Source: Rhodoferax sp.
GTDB lineage: Bacteria; Pseudomonadota; Gammaproteobacteria; Burkholderiales; Burkholderiaceae_C
DNA: 6,232 nt
Assembly: GCA_023231075.1 (NCBI GenBank)
Contig: JALNWC010000172.1
Location: forward strand, 1 to 6,232
Reading direction: 5' to 3'
Positions within the stretch are counted from its first letter, which is position 1, and each line of letters begins with the position of its first letter. Position numbers and translations under genes: made by a program. Below, piece by piece: positions 5,446 through 6,232 of this stretch. Below the pieces are notes generated by a model that saw nothing but the letters and a program-made list of their open reading frames with translations, searched no databases and was not told the origin of the DNA.

Positions 5446-5802
5446 ATGAAGGTAGCAGACGTCGCCAACGGCATTATCAAAACAGCGAGTACGAGTGATT
5501 TAAAAAATCTGCAGACCCTGAAGACGGTATGCAACAGTGATTCGGCGTTTGTCGCTGCAGTCAAAAAATATCAGGCGTACCAAAAGCTGCTTCAAAAGGC
5601 ATTTTTGCTGAGTCGAACCTGGCAGAAATTGGGCCAGGCCCGTACTTGGAAAATCACTGTCAAAGCGCTCCAGGCTGCGCTCAAGGCATTGGTGACCGGT
5701 TTCAAACAAATGGCCGAATATGCCCAATTGCCAGACTTGTTGCGCAAGCAGATCGACAAATTGATCAAATCCAATCAGTTTCAAATATCGATTATCTTGT
5801 AA
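5446..5802 (+). CDS. Unrecognised small basic helical protein
   Basis: I do not recognise this 118-residue product. The start is well supported: AAGGGA at 5435-5440 lies 5 bases before the ATG, and a plausible promoter lies just upstream. The sequence is lysine-rich (16 Lys and 3 Arg against 6 acidic residues), with long helix-prone stretches such as residues 36-56 and 69-92 (KITVKALQAALKALVTGFKQM). It has no signal peptide, clear membrane span or known motif. A basic, helical cytoplasmic protein could bind nucleic acid or a partner protein, but nothing shows which. GC content is lower than in the trb genes (27 of 60 bases in 5461-5520, against 40 of 60 in 1141-1200 within trbE), which points to a different history. 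The next gene starts 31 bases on in the same direction, so the two probably form an operon. Confidence 0.72.
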   Translation: MKVADVANGIIKTASTSDLKNLQTLKTVCNSDSAFVAAVKKYQAYQKLLQKAFLLSRTWQKLGQARTWKITVKALQAALKALVTGFKQMAEYAQLPDLLRKQIDKLIKSNQFQISIIL

Positions 5803-5833
5803 CTATTTAACAAATCCGAAAAGGTGATACTTT

Positions 5834-6232
5834 ATGGATGGAAAACACTTCAAAATCCTGTCGCAGAAATGGGCGCGTAAACTGCGTGAGGATGCACGAG
5901 ATATTGAGCAGGAAATCATTATCTTTTATCTCGTCAGGCAGTCCGAGAATAAGAATATGGACGTTTTCCAGCCAGGCCATGAAGGCGCACTTTTCGAGTT
6001 GCTCAAGCACAAGATCAGGGGCAACAACCTGGAAAGCCTGGGCGGTAGTGGCAAACGCTTGGGTGGGGCGGGTGATGAAGACGATGCGGATGAGATCGAC
6101 ATTCAGGACGAGTTGGAATCGCCCGATGAAGTTGCCGATCAACTTGAGAGGCGCCTGCGCTTTGAGCAGGTGTTCTGCCAGGAACTTGACCAAATCGATG
6201 AGCTGAACAATTTGGCCGGCAGCGACCTGGGC
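5834..6232 (+). CDS. Unknown acidic protein, faintly like a sigma factor region 2 (3' end outside window)
   Basis: The frame is open from the ATG at 5834 to the window end (133 codons, no stop). AAGGTGA at 5821-5827 gives a good ribosome-binding site. Residues 8-34 (ILSQKWARKLREDARDIEQE and onward) resemble sigma-70 region 2, where ECF sigma factors have a DAEDLVQE-type motif; here it reads DARDIEQE. About 25 residues later, ALFELLKHKIRGN (52-64) is spaced and patterned like the region 2.4 helix. A glycine-rich linker (69-80) and a strongly acidic stretch (81-102, DEDDADEIDIQDELESPDEV) follow, then a charged helix, ADQLERRLRFEQVF (101-114), like the lead-in to a region 4 domain. If right, this would be a plasmid-borne alternative sigma factor. 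The match is weak and by eye; an unrelated helical protein is quite possible. It follows the basic protein gene by 31 bases, probably in one operon. Confidence 0.68.
   Translation, partial: MDGKHFKILSQKWARKLREDARDIEQEIIIFYLVRQSENKNMDVFQPGHEGALFELLKHKIRGNNLESLGGSGKRLGGAGDEDDADEIDIQDELESPDEVADQLERRLRFEQVFCQELDQIDELNNLAGSDLG

Overview
The window reads as part of the backbone of a conjugative plasmid with an IncP-like organisation. It carries the start of a P-type (Trb) mating-pair-formation operon, a TrfA-type replication initiator and an iteron origin. The Trb and TrfA families, the GC-rich coding regions and the gene style suggest a proteobacterial host. A betaproteobacterium of the Burkholderiales/Comamonadaceae kind is my guess from family resemblance; nothing in the window proves it.

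Layout, read along the minus strand from right to left: trbB (5224-4259), an unrecognised small membrane protein (4207-3740), a small helix-turn-helix protein (3646-3338), trfA (3338-2457, coupled to the HTH gene by a one-base TGATG overlap), an intergenic replication origin (about 2152-2368), then trbC (2067-1726), trbD (1699-1376) and trbE (1373 to beyond base 1). The trbE fragment stops just short of where its Walker A motif is expected. On the plus strand, two genes of unknown function (5446-5802 and 5834 to beyond 6232) diverge from trbB and are visibly more AT-rich than the trb genes.

The most unusual point is the arrangement. In RP4/RK2, trbB and trbC are adjacent. Here a complete replication cassette (HTH regulator, trfA, oriV) plus one membrane protein gene lies between them. 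The origin has five 17-bp direct repeats 20-24 bp apart, a perfect DnaA box, and an AT-rich tract of three tandem 11-mers. Any transcript that runs from trbB into trbC must pass through trfA and the origin, so replication and conjugation are physically and perhaps transcriptionally linked.

Three compact inverted repeats sit at likely control points: one at the HTH start (3650-3670), one just upstream of the trbB ATG (5242-5257), and one in the divergent intergenic region (5348-5362). They are candidate operators. Several leftmost possible starts are TTG codons; for trbB, trbC, trfA and the HTH gene I chose internal starts for reasons given in each entry.
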